A DNA stretch of 64,000 nt from NCBI RefSeq assembly GCF_030814835.1, contig NZ_JAUSVS010000010.1:1-64000 (forward strand), written 5' to 3'. The translations under genes and the position numbers were made by a program. The notes under the pieces were generated by a model that was not told where the DNA came from, did not search any database, and saw only the letters and a program-made list of their open reading frames with translations. Below are positions 54,115 through 62,351 of the stretch, in pieces. Position 1 is the stretch's first letter, and the number at the start of each line of letters is the position of its first letter. The stretch is from Caulobacter ginsengisoli (lineage in GTDB: Bacteria > Pseudomonadota > Alphaproteobacteria > Caulobacterales > Caulobacteraceae).

Positions 54115-55353
54115 TCACAGTAGCACGGTACGCGCGCTGAACGGCCGCGATGGCGTCCCGTCGATCATGAGCTTCAGGTAGATGTGCTGGTTCGGGAGAT
54201 TGATGAGGTCTTCGACGCCGAACGTCGGCTGAAACTCACGGGCCAGGATCATGGCGTCCTCGGGGCCGACGCGGAACGAGACCAGGGTCGCGGCATTGCC
54301 GAGCACCGCATGCCGCACATCGGGATCGAGCTGATGGAAATGCTGGTGTGCGAGGGTGAGCCCCAAGCCGTACTTCCGAAGTTCGGAGAGCATGTTGACG
54401 AAGGAGAGCGTCGTGAAGCTCTGGAATTCATCGACATACAGGAAGAACGGCCGACGCTCCTGTGCCGGCACCTCAGCACGGCTGAGGGCGGCAAGGCCGA
54501 TGGTGGAGACCAAAAGGCCGCCGAGCGTCGTTGCGCTGTCTTCCCCCAGCTGCCCTTTAGAGAGGTTCACTAGGAGCACGGCGCCCTCGTCCATGAGCGA
54601 GCGGAAGCGAAGCTCCTCCTTGGGCGCTACCAGGATGCGATACAGCGTCGGATCGGACAAAAGCGCACCGAGCTTGTTCTGGATGGGCGCGACGACCTCC
54701 AGCTTGTAACGGTCGGGATAGTGCTCGAACTCGTCGGTCCAGAAGCGCCGGACGGTCTCATTGCGGACGCCGGCCGTGACCTGTCGGCGGTATTTCTTGT
54801 CGGCGTAGAGCCGAAGAAGGTCGGGCAGGGTCGAGCCCTCGCGTCCGATGAGCGTGTAGAGGGAATTGCGGAGCACATGCTCCATGCGCACGCCCCAGGC
54901 TTCGGGCCAGAGCTTCTTCAAAGTCTCAAGAAGGCCGGAAGCGGCGAGAGGAATCTTGTCGTCCCGAACGCGCCGAAGCGGGTTGTATCCGAAAGGCTGC
55001 GTAGGATCGGGTGCGTTCAGATAGCGGATGCGATGCGCAAATGCTGGCGGCACCGTCGCCGCGATCCGCTCCACCATATCGCCGTGCGGATCGATGAGGG
55101 CAAAGCCACGGCCGGCTTCCAAGTCTTGCCGGGCGAGAGTTTCCAACAGCGTCGATTTACCGACGCCGGTCTTCCCGAGAATATGGACATGCGGGAGACG
55201 GTCGGCCTGCTTGATGCCGAAGCGGCGGAAGCGGCGGCGGAATGTGGTCTCGCCGATGTATGAGACGTCGCCATGCATGCGGCCATCGTGCGACCGGATG
55301 CCCGGCGGCGCGAGGCGTCGGTTTGTGACGAATGGTGGCGCGCTGGTAGTCAC
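54115..55353 (-). CDS. Coupling-protein-like DNA transfer ATPase (DUF87/TraM-recognition type)
   Basis: A 412-residue ATPase of the VirD4/TraG-HerA superfamily, expected to handle DNA during conjugation. Walker A is HILGKTGVGKSTLLE (~58-70), the next block ALIDPHGDMVERIA is typical of element-borne relatives, Walker B is FFLYVDEFQSFTTLSF (~300), and the sensor segment GLGLTLAHQHFHQLDPDVRH follows. It lacks the N-terminal TM helices of true VirD4, so it may be a soluble coupling factor. A paralog at 62695 flanks the peptide operon on the other side. The peptide operon's last gene ends 42 bases upstream. Confidence 0.85.
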   Translation of the reverse strand: MTTSAPPFVTNRRLAPPGIRSHDGRMHGDVSYIGETTFRRRFRRFGIKQADRLPHVHILGKTGVGKSTLLETLARQDLEAGRGFALIDPHGDMVERIAATVPPAFAHRIRYLNAPDPTQPFGYNPLRRVRDDKIPLAASGLLETLKKLWPEAWGVRMEHVLRNSLYTLIGREGSTLPDLLRLYADKKYRRQVTAGVRNETVRRFWTDEFEHYPDRYKLEVVAPIQNKLGALLSDPTLYRILVAPKEELRFRSLMDEGAVLLVNLSKGQLGEDSATTLGGLLVSTIGLAALSRAEVPAQERRPFFLYVDEFQSFTTLSFVNMLSELRKYGLGLTLAHQHFHQLDPDVRHAVLGNAATLVSFRVGPEDAMILAREFQPTFGVEDLINLPNQHIYLKLMIDGTPSRPFSARTVLL

Positions 55354-55395
55354 CTTGGCACGCGGTAATAGATGCCCGTGACGTCCAGGCAGCCT

Positions 55396-57396
55396 CTATG
55401 GGCTAAGAGCAAATAAGCGGCGACGCGGAACCGGGCTGTATTCGACTTGGAAGGTAGGTTGAAACGCGTCCATGGGATTGGCGCAGACCATAGACCGGGG
55501 GCGACTCCCTGGACTCGCTAGCTCGATTGGAAGTCCGTCCAAGCAACGCTTACGCACGTCTTCCCATGCAGCATCGATGTCACCAGCCAAGTTGTGCCCG
55601 GCCACTTCCGAAATGATTGGGTCGCCCGATAGCGGGCCGCAGCGTTGGCCCGTATCCAGGCGAACCGCATTGCCTAGATCGGTGAAGCCCATTGGACCTG
55701 TTGCGCATACCTGCTGGAGGAGGTGCCGCAGCAGGCGTTGTCGCCGATCAACTTGATCGGGACGCAAGAGGGAGGCGGGACATCTAAGCTCAATCTTTCT
55801 GGCACGTCGAATCCCAAACCACACCGAAACCGCTTTCTCGCACTGCGCCCGTAATGAAAGGAAGGCTTCCTTAGGGGCCGTCGCTAAATCTACCCCGGCA
55901 ACGGTGACGACTATAGGACTATTCGACAGGGGGCCGCAGTTCGCTCCAGTGTCGAGCGTCACCCTATTATTTTCAGTCCAGAAGCCGAATCCTGTTCCGG
56001 TCGGGCAGTAAGTGCTCAGGAACGGCGTCAGCACTGCAGAGCGCCATTCCTCAAGACTCGGATCCTCTCTGAGGACGACACCAAGCTCGCGCAGTCTCGA
56101 CAGAAATTTAGCCCAACGCCCCTCTCCGCCCTCCAAAAATTCAGCCATGGCAGGGCTCAATGGGGAGTCCAGAATCTCCCCGGCGGTTTGGAACATGTCC
56201 TCCAGAGCGAACTGACCGTCCGACGGATCGGCGCGATCGAGAGTTTCCCTCCATAGGCGGGGCAACGAGGAATTTGCCCCACCCTGACGCATCTCTAAGT
56301 CCAACCACCACTGCACGAGCACTCCGCAGTCATATACGGCGCGGCCCTTCAACTGATTCAGGTCCGAGAACGGCCGGTCTCCCAGGTCTCGCGCGCAACT
56401 ATTGAGATGCTGCGCGAGCTCGTCCTCCACATGCCCTTCGACGTATCCACGCCGGAGTGCGAAATAGAGCCCGGCGTATTCGGCCGCCCCCTCGCTGAAC
56501 CAAGGATCCGTTTCACTTCGCAGCCGATAGCGAGCGCCGATCCAAAGATGGGCAGTTTCATGCGCCACGAACCGCACGAGTTGCCGGCGCAACCCGGGAT
56601 CGTCCTTCAGCGTATCGCTTTTTATGCGCAACAGAATTATCCCGTTCTGGGCGGCGTCTCCGCGCCAGGAGTTTGCGACTAGCGGGCTTTGGGAAATAGC
56701 AATGACCGGTCGCCCAGAGACGCGGGACCCGAAGAACCGTTCATGAAAACTGAGCGCCGCTTGAGCTGATTGCTCGACATTGCGGACTAACCACCGGGGC
56801 ACATGACCATCATCCACGACCGCAATAGGCCCGTCGGAACGGTTTGCCGGCTCACCAACGACGATGAAACCACTCGCTGCCGGCTCTTCAGATGAAAAAC
56901 TACGGGCTGAAAGAACCGGATCGAGGCACCGAGGACAGTCTGTTAGGAATGCGGCTTCCTCCGCGCTGCGGAGGTAGGGAAAGTACAGAACCCAGGCGGT
57001 TTTCCCCAAACGCACTGACGCCGCATATACACGATCCTGTTCGGCGGAGTCTGCGCGAACCAGGAGATCAAAGCGCGTGAATGACCCGCCATCCGCACGA
57101 TGGACCGTGCCATCGCTGATTTCGAAGCCGACTCCGACGACGGAAAACTGAGCGACGACCCCGGCCTCTGCGGCGGCCTCAAGTCTAAATTCACTGACCG
57201 GTCCAGGAAGCTCGTAATGCACGAGCACACCCGCTTCAGTGGGCTCGATCTTCAGTCGGACAGCCGCCGCTTCGGAGTAGGCGCGATCACCGCTGACAAA
57301 GAGAAACGATAGGGACACGAGCAGCACAAAACACAGAGACGCCAGCGAGCGGCCCCACGCTCCCCCCCGGCTATGCACGCTCCGAAACAATCCCAC
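55396..57396 (-). CDS. Exported M1-type zinc metallopeptidase with duplicated Cys-rich C-terminal repeats
   Basis: A 666-residue exported enzyme, last gene of the peptide operon. A GTG start gives a signal/TM segment (SLASLCFVLLVSLSFLFVSG, ~18-37). After a beta-rich region (~45-240), the zinc motif VAHETAHLW has H279, E280 and H283, and the third ligand E302 (WFSEGAAEY) follows at exactly HExxH-x18-E, the M1/gluzincin spacing. Residues ~464-541 and ~564-640 are two copies of one repeat (N-x-V-x-LDTG-x2-CGPLS-x2-PI) with paired Cys. It overlaps the transporter gene by 26 bases. It could trim or activate the exported peptide; M1 enzymes do this for class III lanthipeptides. Immunity or an unrelated function remain possible. 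Confidence 0.85.
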   Translation of the reverse strand: MGLFRSVHSRGGAWGRSLASLCFVLLVSLSFLFVSGDRAYSEAAAVRLKIEPTEAGVLVHYELPGPVSEFRLEAAAEAGVVAQFSVVGVGFEISDGTVHRADGGSFTRFDLLVRADSAEQDRVYAASVRLGKTAWVLYFPYLRSAEEAAFLTDCPRCLDPVLSARSFSSEEPAASGFIVVGEPANRSDGPIAVVDDGHVPRWLVRNVEQSAQAALSFHERFFGSRVSGRPVIAISQSPLVANSWRGDAAQNGIILLRIKSDTLKDDPGLRRQLVRFVAHETAHLWIGARYRLRSETDPWFSEGAAEYAGLYFALRRGYVEGHVEDELAQHLNSCARDLGDRPFSDLNQLKGRAVYDCGVLVQWWLDLEMRQGGANSSLPRLWRETLDRADPSDGQFALEDMFQTAGEILDSPLSPAMAEFLEGGEGRWAKFLSRLRELGVVLREDPSLEEWRSAVLTPFLSTYCPTGTGFGFWTENNRVTLDTGANCGPLSNSPIVVTVAGVDLATAPKEAFLSLRAQCEKAVSVWFGIRRARKIELRCPASLLRPDQVDRRQRLLRHLLQQVCATGPMGFTDLGNAVRLDTGQRCGPLSGDPIISEVAGHNLAGDIDAAWEDVRKRCLDGLPIELASPGSRPRSMVCANPMDAFQPTFQVEYSPVPRRRLFALSP

Positions 57397-59461
57397 GGTC
57401 CACCCAGAGAATGCGATCTGCTGTAGCCAACGTCTGAGGCCTGTGAGTCACCACAATTCGCGTGATGGGTAGCTTGGAAATGGTGGCCAGCACCGCCCGC
57501 TCGGTCTGCTCGTCCAGGTTAGCTGTCCCCTCGTCAAGGACGAGCACCTCAGGCCGCACATAAAGAGCGCGCGCCAGCAAGACGCGCTGCCGCTGTCCTC
57601 CCGACAAGGTAGACCCCATGTCTCCGAGCCAGGTCCAATATTTCATGGGCATGCCGTCGATATCGGCAGCAATTTCCGCCATCGTCGCCGCCTCTCGCAC
57701 GCGTTCAAGATCCACATGTGGATCGAAAAAGGAGATGTTATCGGCGACCGAGCCGGCAAACAGCGTATCGTCCTGAAGTACGGTCCCAACGTGCCGTCGC
57801 CACTCGTTCCATCCGATCTCGTCAATGGCGCGCCCATCAATGCAGATTTGGCCGGCTGTGGGCCTGTAAAGACCCAGGAGAAGCTTGACCAACGTCGATT
57901 TGCCACCGCCCGTCGGGCCGGCGAACGCAACTAGCGAGCCTTTCTCGATTTGGAACGTCGCATTGACAATACGAAGAACTTCTCCGTCGCCGTAGCGATA
58001 GGAGACGCCGCTGAATTCAATGCTACCTACACCGTCTATCTCGCCATCACCGAGGCCAGTGTTTTCATCTGATTTCGCCATAACTATATCGCTCAGGCGA
58101 TCTAGATAGAGTTCAAGCATTCTGAAATTGGTCAACCCTCGGAACAGAGATGAGGCGCGGTCGGTCGCGGCTTGGCGGTAGAAGAGAAAGCTCAGCAACA
58201 TGCCGACCGTCATGCCGGTTCCATTCAGAAATGCTGTCACTGCCAGAAAGATGATGACGGCTCCTTGAGCGTTAAAGAGGACAGACTGGATTGCCGCTAT
58301 GGCCGCCCGCATCCTCGTCACCTTCACGCTGGCGTTCAGCGAGCGCGCCAGTAGGTTTCGCCATTGTCCTTCCCTCACCGCTTCTTGGCCAAACGCCTTG
58401 AGCGACCTCATCGAACGCAGCGTTTCGACGACATGCCCGTGCTCCTCGCCACCAGCCGCGATGGATTGTTCTTGGAGCCTCCGCAGTATCGGCAGGGCCA
58501 CAAGCAACACTGCCGCGTAGAACAAAAAGCTAGCAACCACGATCATGGTGAGCCGAGGGCTGTACACAAGCATCACCATAACCAGTGCGGCGACCGACAC
58601 GCCGTCAAGCGTCATCGCCGCTACGTCCACTGTAATAAATGATTGGACATCCCGAACCGAATTGAGCCGGGTCAATGCATCCCCTACCTGGCGCCGCTCA
58701 AACCAGGGAATTGGTAACCTAAATACTTTTCCCATCGCCTTTGACGAGAGAAAAAACGATAGCTCAGCGCCGAAGGCGGAGAGCATTAGGGATCGTATCA
58801 AATCGCTCGCCGTGGCAAGAACAGACAGCGCCAGAAAGACTAGGCACAGCCAAGTGAGAAGCCCAAGATCGTAATTGGGCAAAACCTGATCCACAATCAA
58901 CTGTATTACGAGCGGAAGAGAGAGAATGATTACCTGCGCCAATGCGGCGAGGCAAATGTTCTGGAGGTTGCCGTTCAGGTGGCCTCTATAGCCTGAAAGC
59001 AGCGTTGAAAGGGCTAGCCTCGATCGCTTGAGGACGGCCCCCGATGCGAATGAATTTCGAGGCGACAATTCCAAAACCACGCCGGTAAAATGGTTCGAGA
59101 ATTCATCCAGAGCGATTTCCGCTCGACCGCTCCTTGGGTCTTGGATCGTGACGGAGGCCCGCCCGACGCGCTCAAGAACTACGAAATGATCAAAATCCCA
59201 ATGCAGGATGGCGGGTAATAGGACCTGCGAAAGGCCAGCCAGGGCGACCCGAAGGGGCCGCGCGCTGAGCTGGAGTTCGTCGGCGACTTGCATCATCCGA
59301 CGAAGGTTCATACCGCGCGCGGACACCGGATAGCGTTCGCGTAGCCCGCCGTAGTTGATCGGGGCGCCGTGATACTCGGCAACCATTGCTAAGCAAGCGA
59401 TGCCGCACTCCGTTGAGGAGATCTGCAAGACCGAGGGCACCCGGGCAGGACGGGCTGTCAT
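57371..59461 (-). CDS. C39 peptidase-containing ABC transporter (PCAT)
   Basis: A 696-residue exporter that removes double-glycine leaders while pumping the peptide out. The C39 protease is intact: Cys19 in STECGIACLAMVAEYHG, His92 in HWDFDHFVVL, Asp108 in IQDPRSG. Then come an ABC membrane domain (~160-440, six helices) and the ATPase with GPTGGGKSTLVK, LSGGQRQRVLLARAL and LVLDEGTANLD. It overlaps the HlyD-type gene by 4 bases and the M1 peptidase by 26, so all three are translationally coupled. The precursors' VSGG sites are ideal substrates. Confidence 0.95.
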   Translation of the reverse strand: MTARPARVPSVLQISSTECGIACLAMVAEYHGAPINYGGLRERYPVSARGMNLRRMMQVADELQLSARPLRVALAGLSQVLLPAILHWDFDHFVVLERVGRASVTIQDPRSGRAEIALDEFSNHFTGVVLELSPRNSFASGAVLKRSRLALSTLLSGYRGHLNGNLQNICLAALAQVIILSLPLVIQLIVDQVLPNYDLGLLTWLCLVFLALSVLATASDLIRSLMLSAFGAELSFFLSSKAMGKVFRLPIPWFERRQVGDALTRLNSVRDVQSFITVDVAAMTLDGVSVAALVMVMLVYSPRLTMIVVASFLFYAAVLLVALPILRRLQEQSIAAGGEEHGHVVETLRSMRSLKAFGQEAVREGQWRNLLARSLNASVKVTRMRAAIAAIQSVLFNAQGAVIIFLAVTAFLNGTGMTVGMLLSFLFYRQAATDRASSLFRGLTNFRMLELYLDRLSDIVMAKSDENTGLGDGEIDGVGSIEFSGVSYRYGDGEVLRIVNATFQIEKGSLVAFAGPTGGGKSTLVKLLLGLYRPTAGQICIDGRAIDEIGWNEWRRHVGTVLQDDTLFAGSVADNISFFDPHVDLERVREAATMAEIAADIDGMPMKYWTWLGDMGSTLSGGQRQRVLLARALYVRPEVLVLDEGTANLDEQTERAVLATISKLPITRIVVTHRPQTLATADRILWVDRGIVSERA

Positions 59462-59994
59462 CGAGATGAAACGCGCTCGAAAAGCGTCTCCGAGCTGGCC
59501 GGCAAAGTAACGAAGATCCCCATGCCCGGCCGCAACTGATCGGGAGGGATTCTGGAATTGCTGTCCGGATCGAACTCTATGCTGGCGTAGATCGCGGTCC
59601 CCAGGTCAGAAGGGCTCAGTGGTCCACCTGGTGCAACACCGTGTTCAAGACGGGTCACCATACCAGCTAACGTCCCATACTTGGCTGTTGGGAAAGCGCT
59701 GAAGGAAACCCGAAGCTTATCACCCGCTCTAACGCGACCGACGGCATCGGTTGAAATTGGAACGATGGCCCGCAGGTGGTCCTGGTCGCCGGCAATGCCT
59801 TGATCCGAGGTGAGCCACCCCGGAGCTCTATTTTGGCTGGGAATGGGCACGGCCACTGCTCCAAACACCAGGGAACCAGCTGCCAGCACGATAAACAGCC
59901 ATACATACAGACTTCCAATAGGAGAGCGCCCAAGCGGGGTTCCCGCGAGTTTATGCCGCTGTGCGTCGAGAGCCCGTTTCCTAAATAGTTCCAC
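59458..59994 (-). CDS. Minimal HlyD-type membrane-fusion protein
   Basis: At 178 residues it is less than half the usual ~400. It has a short cytosolic N-terminus, one TM helix (LYVWLFIVLAAGSLVFGAVA, ~30-50) and then directly the C-terminal beta-barrel portion (LRAIVPISTDAVGRVRAGDK; RVSFSAFPTAKYGTLAGMV; LRPGMGIFVTLP). The alpha-hairpin/coiled-coil that normally reaches an outer-membrane channel is missing, as is most of the lipoyl domain. The frame is intact with no sign of a frameshift. It lies between the radical SAM and PCAT genes, so it is the transporter's adaptor. It could deliver to the periplasm only, where the M1 peptidase acts. Confidence 0.85.
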   Translation of the reverse strand: MELFRKRALDAQRHKLAGTPLGRSPIGSLYVWLFIVLAAGSLVFGAVAVPIPSQNRAPGWLTSDQGIAGDQDHLRAIVPISTDAVGRVRAGDKLRVSFSAFPTAKYGTLAGMVTRLEHGVAPGGPLSPSDLGTAIYASIEFDPDSNSRIPPDQLRPGMGIFVTLPASSETLFERVSSR

Positions 59995-60006
59995 CTCGCC
60001 TCGCCG

Positions 60007-61230
60007 CTATCGAAGTCCAACGTACTCGGCGTCGAGGACCGACATGATATCGTCAAGTGGGTATTGGTTCCGAGCCAGATACCTTACCACTCGCTCGTAG
60101 TAGGTCTGTAGGCCATTGCAATATATAGACGGATTGTTGAGACCACGTTCACTACTATACCGATTTTCCAAGTCTCCTCCGCCACACATGTTTGCCCACG
60201 TGCAGCCTCGGCAGCCGTCAGGTAGGCTCGCGAAAGCTCCCTCAATGTTGCGGAATATAGGCTGAGAGAGCCAATCTCTTAGCGTCGTGTCGGATACCGA
60301 CGTCGTTGGCATGCTCTGCCGCCAAGACTTTGCGGGAATATACGAATCGTCGATCGAGAGAAAACCATCAGACTGGACAATGATGACGGGATTTCTGACG
60401 CGACCCGTAAATGGACCCGGGATCATTTTGCTGAAAGGGGCCAGCGCCTTTTCACCTTCCCGGAACCTTACCGCAGGACGCCGGGACCATTCCTCAAACA
60501 AGTCCCAAAGTGCGTCACCGTACTCTTCCGCGGGTCTCCCGTCCGGAATCCCGTCTTCGTGACTTGAGTCCGGCAAGAGAACGCCAACACTCGAAACTCC
60601 CAAGTCATCGACCAAGAACTTGAAGATGTCACGGTAGTCGTATCCAGCCCGGAGAACCATCAACACCGATGGCTTCAGACATGGGTGCTCGGAAGCGCGT
60701 TCCTTCAGGAGCCTTATTTTCTCGATGGTCTTGTCAAATGTCGGGCGGCCTTTTCGATCGTACCGATACGCGTCATGAAGAGCCTTTTCGCCGTCAATGC
60801 TGACGCAGACATTGACCTGGTGTTTAGAGAGTACTTCAAGCCAACGGTCGTTTATCAAAAGCGCATTGGTTTGAACGTGAAAGCGAGGGTTGGCGACGGT
60901 GCCAAACTCTTCGCGTATCGCTTCGCACATGGCATCGAATACCGACGGCTTGAGAAGGAGCGGCTCTCCGCCATGGAAGACAACCTTCACCGTCGGGATG
61001 TTCAAATCTAGCATCCCGTCCCGCAAAAAACGCGCGGTAGAGACAATGGTGTCAAGAGACATCAACGGGGGTCGGTCCTTGTAGGACTCGTCTCCGCCAA
61101 AGAAGTAATAGCAGTAGGAACAGGCCAAATTGCACCGTTCCGCCACCTTCAAGATGACTTCAATTTGCTGATACCGCCCATCGAGAACCACGTTCTCATC
61201 GGGCGCAGTGATGTTGTGGGTTGCGCCCAT
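60007..61230 (-). CDS. Radical SAM/SPASM peptide maturase (FxsB/XyeB/GRRM-like, cyclophane-forming type)
   Basis: A 407-residue radical SAM enzyme. The 4Fe-4S site is Cys33-Cys37-Cys40 (AERCNLACSYCYYFF), followed by VKVVFHGGEPLL. The C-terminal auxiliary-cluster region has CRGCTWANMCGGG and the end motif LNNPSIYCNGLQTYY, which resembles the RYS-x-GF-NPSVYC end of FxsB/XyeB/GRRM maturases. Enzymes of that clade join an aromatic ring to the beta-carbon two residues on. No RiPP recognition (PqqD-like) domain is visible in the protein or nearby. The nearest precursor gene ends 72 bases upstream. The exact chemistry is inferred from family and substrate pattern. Confidence 0.88.
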   Translation of the reverse strand: MGATHNITAPDENVVLDGRYQQIEVILKVAERCNLACSYCYYFFGGDESYKDRPPLMSLDTIVSTARFLRDGMLDLNIPTVKVVFHGGEPLLLKPSVFDAMCEAIREEFGTVANPRFHVQTNALLINDRWLEVLSKHQVNVCVSIDGEKALHDAYRYDRKGRPTFDKTIEKIRLLKERASEHPCLKPSVLMVLRAGYDYRDIFKFLVDDLGVSSVGVLLPDSSHEDGIPDGRPAEEYGDALWDLFEEWSRRPAVRFREGEKALAPFSKMIPGPFTGRVRNPVIIVQSDGFLSIDDSYIPAKSWRQSMPTTSVSDTTLRDWLSQPIFRNIEGAFASLPDGCRGCTWANMCGGGDLENRYSSERGLNNPSIYCNGLQTYYERVVRYLARNQYPLDDIMSVLDAEYVGLR

Positions 61231-61302
61231 TTGGGTCCCGCCGATCAGTTAAAGGGAGGTCTTGGAAAGGGCGCGGGAAGAATGCGAATGTCCGCGCAAT
61301 CC

Positions 61303-61584
61303 CTAACCGTCGCCCTCCAAGTAGTCGTCCCAGGAGAGCTTGCTGTAACTGCCGCTGCCAGTTTGCGTGTAGGAGCCGCCAGACTGATTGAAATTCCCGC
61401 TTCCGTTTTGCCCATGGGCGGTACCGGAGTTTTGCGAAAAGGAGCCTGACCCAATCTGGGTGTGGGACCCACCACTCACGTAGGCCAGCTCGGACGGATC
61501 AAGGAGCCGCAGTACGATTGAAGAGGCTTCTTGACCTTGGGCGGCCTCAGCTTCGAGAGCCTTTCGAAGGTTCGATCCAGACAT
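61303..61584 (-). CDS. RiPP precursor peptide A
   Basis: 93 residues. The leader (1-39) is helical and acidic (LRKALEAEAAQGQEASSIVL) and ends with ELAYVSGG, the canonical ELxxVxGG double-glycine site. The core (40-93) has no Cys and carries aromatic-x-Gln/Lys triplets at His41, Phe49, His57, Phe65, Tyr72 and Tyr80 (HTQ, FSQ, HGQ, FNQ, YTQ, YSK), each 7-8 residues apart and separated by Gly/Ser/Asn. The tail is SWDDYLEGDG. GAGGGGGAAAAG precedes the ATG. Its own promoter copy lies at 61613-61639. Ending before the radical SAM gene, it may be read through to the operon. Confidence 0.92.
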   Translation of the reverse strand: MSGSNLRKALEAEAAQGQEASSIVLRLLDPSELAYVSGGSHTQIGSGSFSQNSGTAHGQNGSGNFNQSGGSYTQTGSGSYSKLSWDDYLEGDG

Positions 61585-61612
61585 CTTTTCCCCCTCTGGG
61601 ATGCGGAGAACA

Positions 61613-61639
61613 ACGGTATTCCATGCCGCTCTAGTTGTC
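61613..61639 (-). promoter_or_regulatory. Shared precursor promoter, copy A
   Basis: Minus strand: GACAAC, 15 bases, TACCGT, starting about 29 bases before the precursor A ATG. The same boxes and spacing occur at 62061-62087 and 62623-62649. The AAC...CGT pairing resembles ECF sigma factor promoters; a housekeeping-type reading (TCGACA ... AATACC) is also possible. Confidence 0.6.
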
Positions 61640-61754
61640 GAGGCCCCTGACCGCCAGCGTTGGCTGAGTCGCCTTCACTTTGGACTACTGCTCCGCAAAC
61701 GGTCGCTATCTGGACGCGACCGGATAGGCCGTTGCGGTAGACCGAAATCCGCGG

Positions 61755-62033
61755 TTAACCGTCGCCTTCCAAATAGTCATCCCAGGAATACTTGCTGTAG
61801 TTCCCGGAACTGCTCTGATTGTAGCCACCGGCGTTTTGGGTGAAGGAGCCTGTTCCGGTTTGTGTGTGAGTTCCTGCATTCTGCGTGAATGAGCCTCCCC
61901 CGGATTGGATATGGCTTCCCCCGCTCACGTACGACAGCTCGGAAGATTCAAGGAGCCGCATCACAATCGACGAAGGCTCACTGCCCTCAGCAGCTTCGAT
62001 TTCAAGAGATTTGCGGAGTTCTGTCTTAGCCAT
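61755..62033 (-). CDS. RiPP precursor peptide B
   Basis: 92 residues and closely related to A. The leader (LRKSLEIEAAEGSEPSSIVM) ends in ELSYVSGG at residue 39. The core (40-92) carries HIQ, FTQ, HTQ, FTQ, YNQ and YSK triplets at residues 41, 49, 56, 64, 71 and 79 (steps 8, 7, 8, 7, 8), then WDD at 84, and ends DDYLEGDG. The ATG at 62033 has AGGAG 6 bases upstream. A longer open frame to 62240 is a shadow, because its extension crosses the shared promoter at 62061-62087. Confidence 0.92.
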   Translation of the reverse strand: MAKTELRKSLEIEAAEGSEPSSIVMRLLESSELSYVSGGSHIQSGGGSFTQNAGTHTQTGTGSFTQNAGGYNQSSSGNYSKYSWDDYLEGDG

Positions 62034-62060
62034 TCCAATCTCCTGCTTGCTTGTCGAACA

Positions 62061-62087
62061 ACGGTATATAAACGCGCCTAGGTTGTC
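62061..62087 (-). promoter_or_regulatory. Shared precursor promoter, copy B
   Basis: GACAAC-N15-TACCGT on the minus strand, 28 bases before the precursor B ATG. Sequence between the boxes (CTAGGCGCGTTTATA) and after them (TGTTC) is also similar to copy A. The 318-base gap between precursors B and C otherwise shows no gene. Confidence 0.6.
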
Positions 62088-62351
62088 GATCCCTTTGCTG
62101 AGGAGCGCGGCGGGAACGACCCAGGTGTCAGGTAGCGCCCAAGCAGGCCGTCCATAGCAGATCACATTCATCGCCGCGCGAAGGTCGGTCTTGTGCGGCT
62201 TTCCCTGGATTTGGTCTCCGAGGCCAGCAACCCAAGCCACACCTCTGGCGCGTCGATCAGGTCGCTCGGTACTATTCGGTTTAGATGGCGGCTCTCTGAG
62301 CCCGCTCAGCCCACATCCTGAATCACCCAGCCACGCCGCGCGCCAGTTCTT

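Noticed and set aside
62034..62240. 69-codon N-terminal extension of precursor B
   Set aside because: It would cover the promoter shared by all three precursors and lacks similarity to the leaders of A and C.
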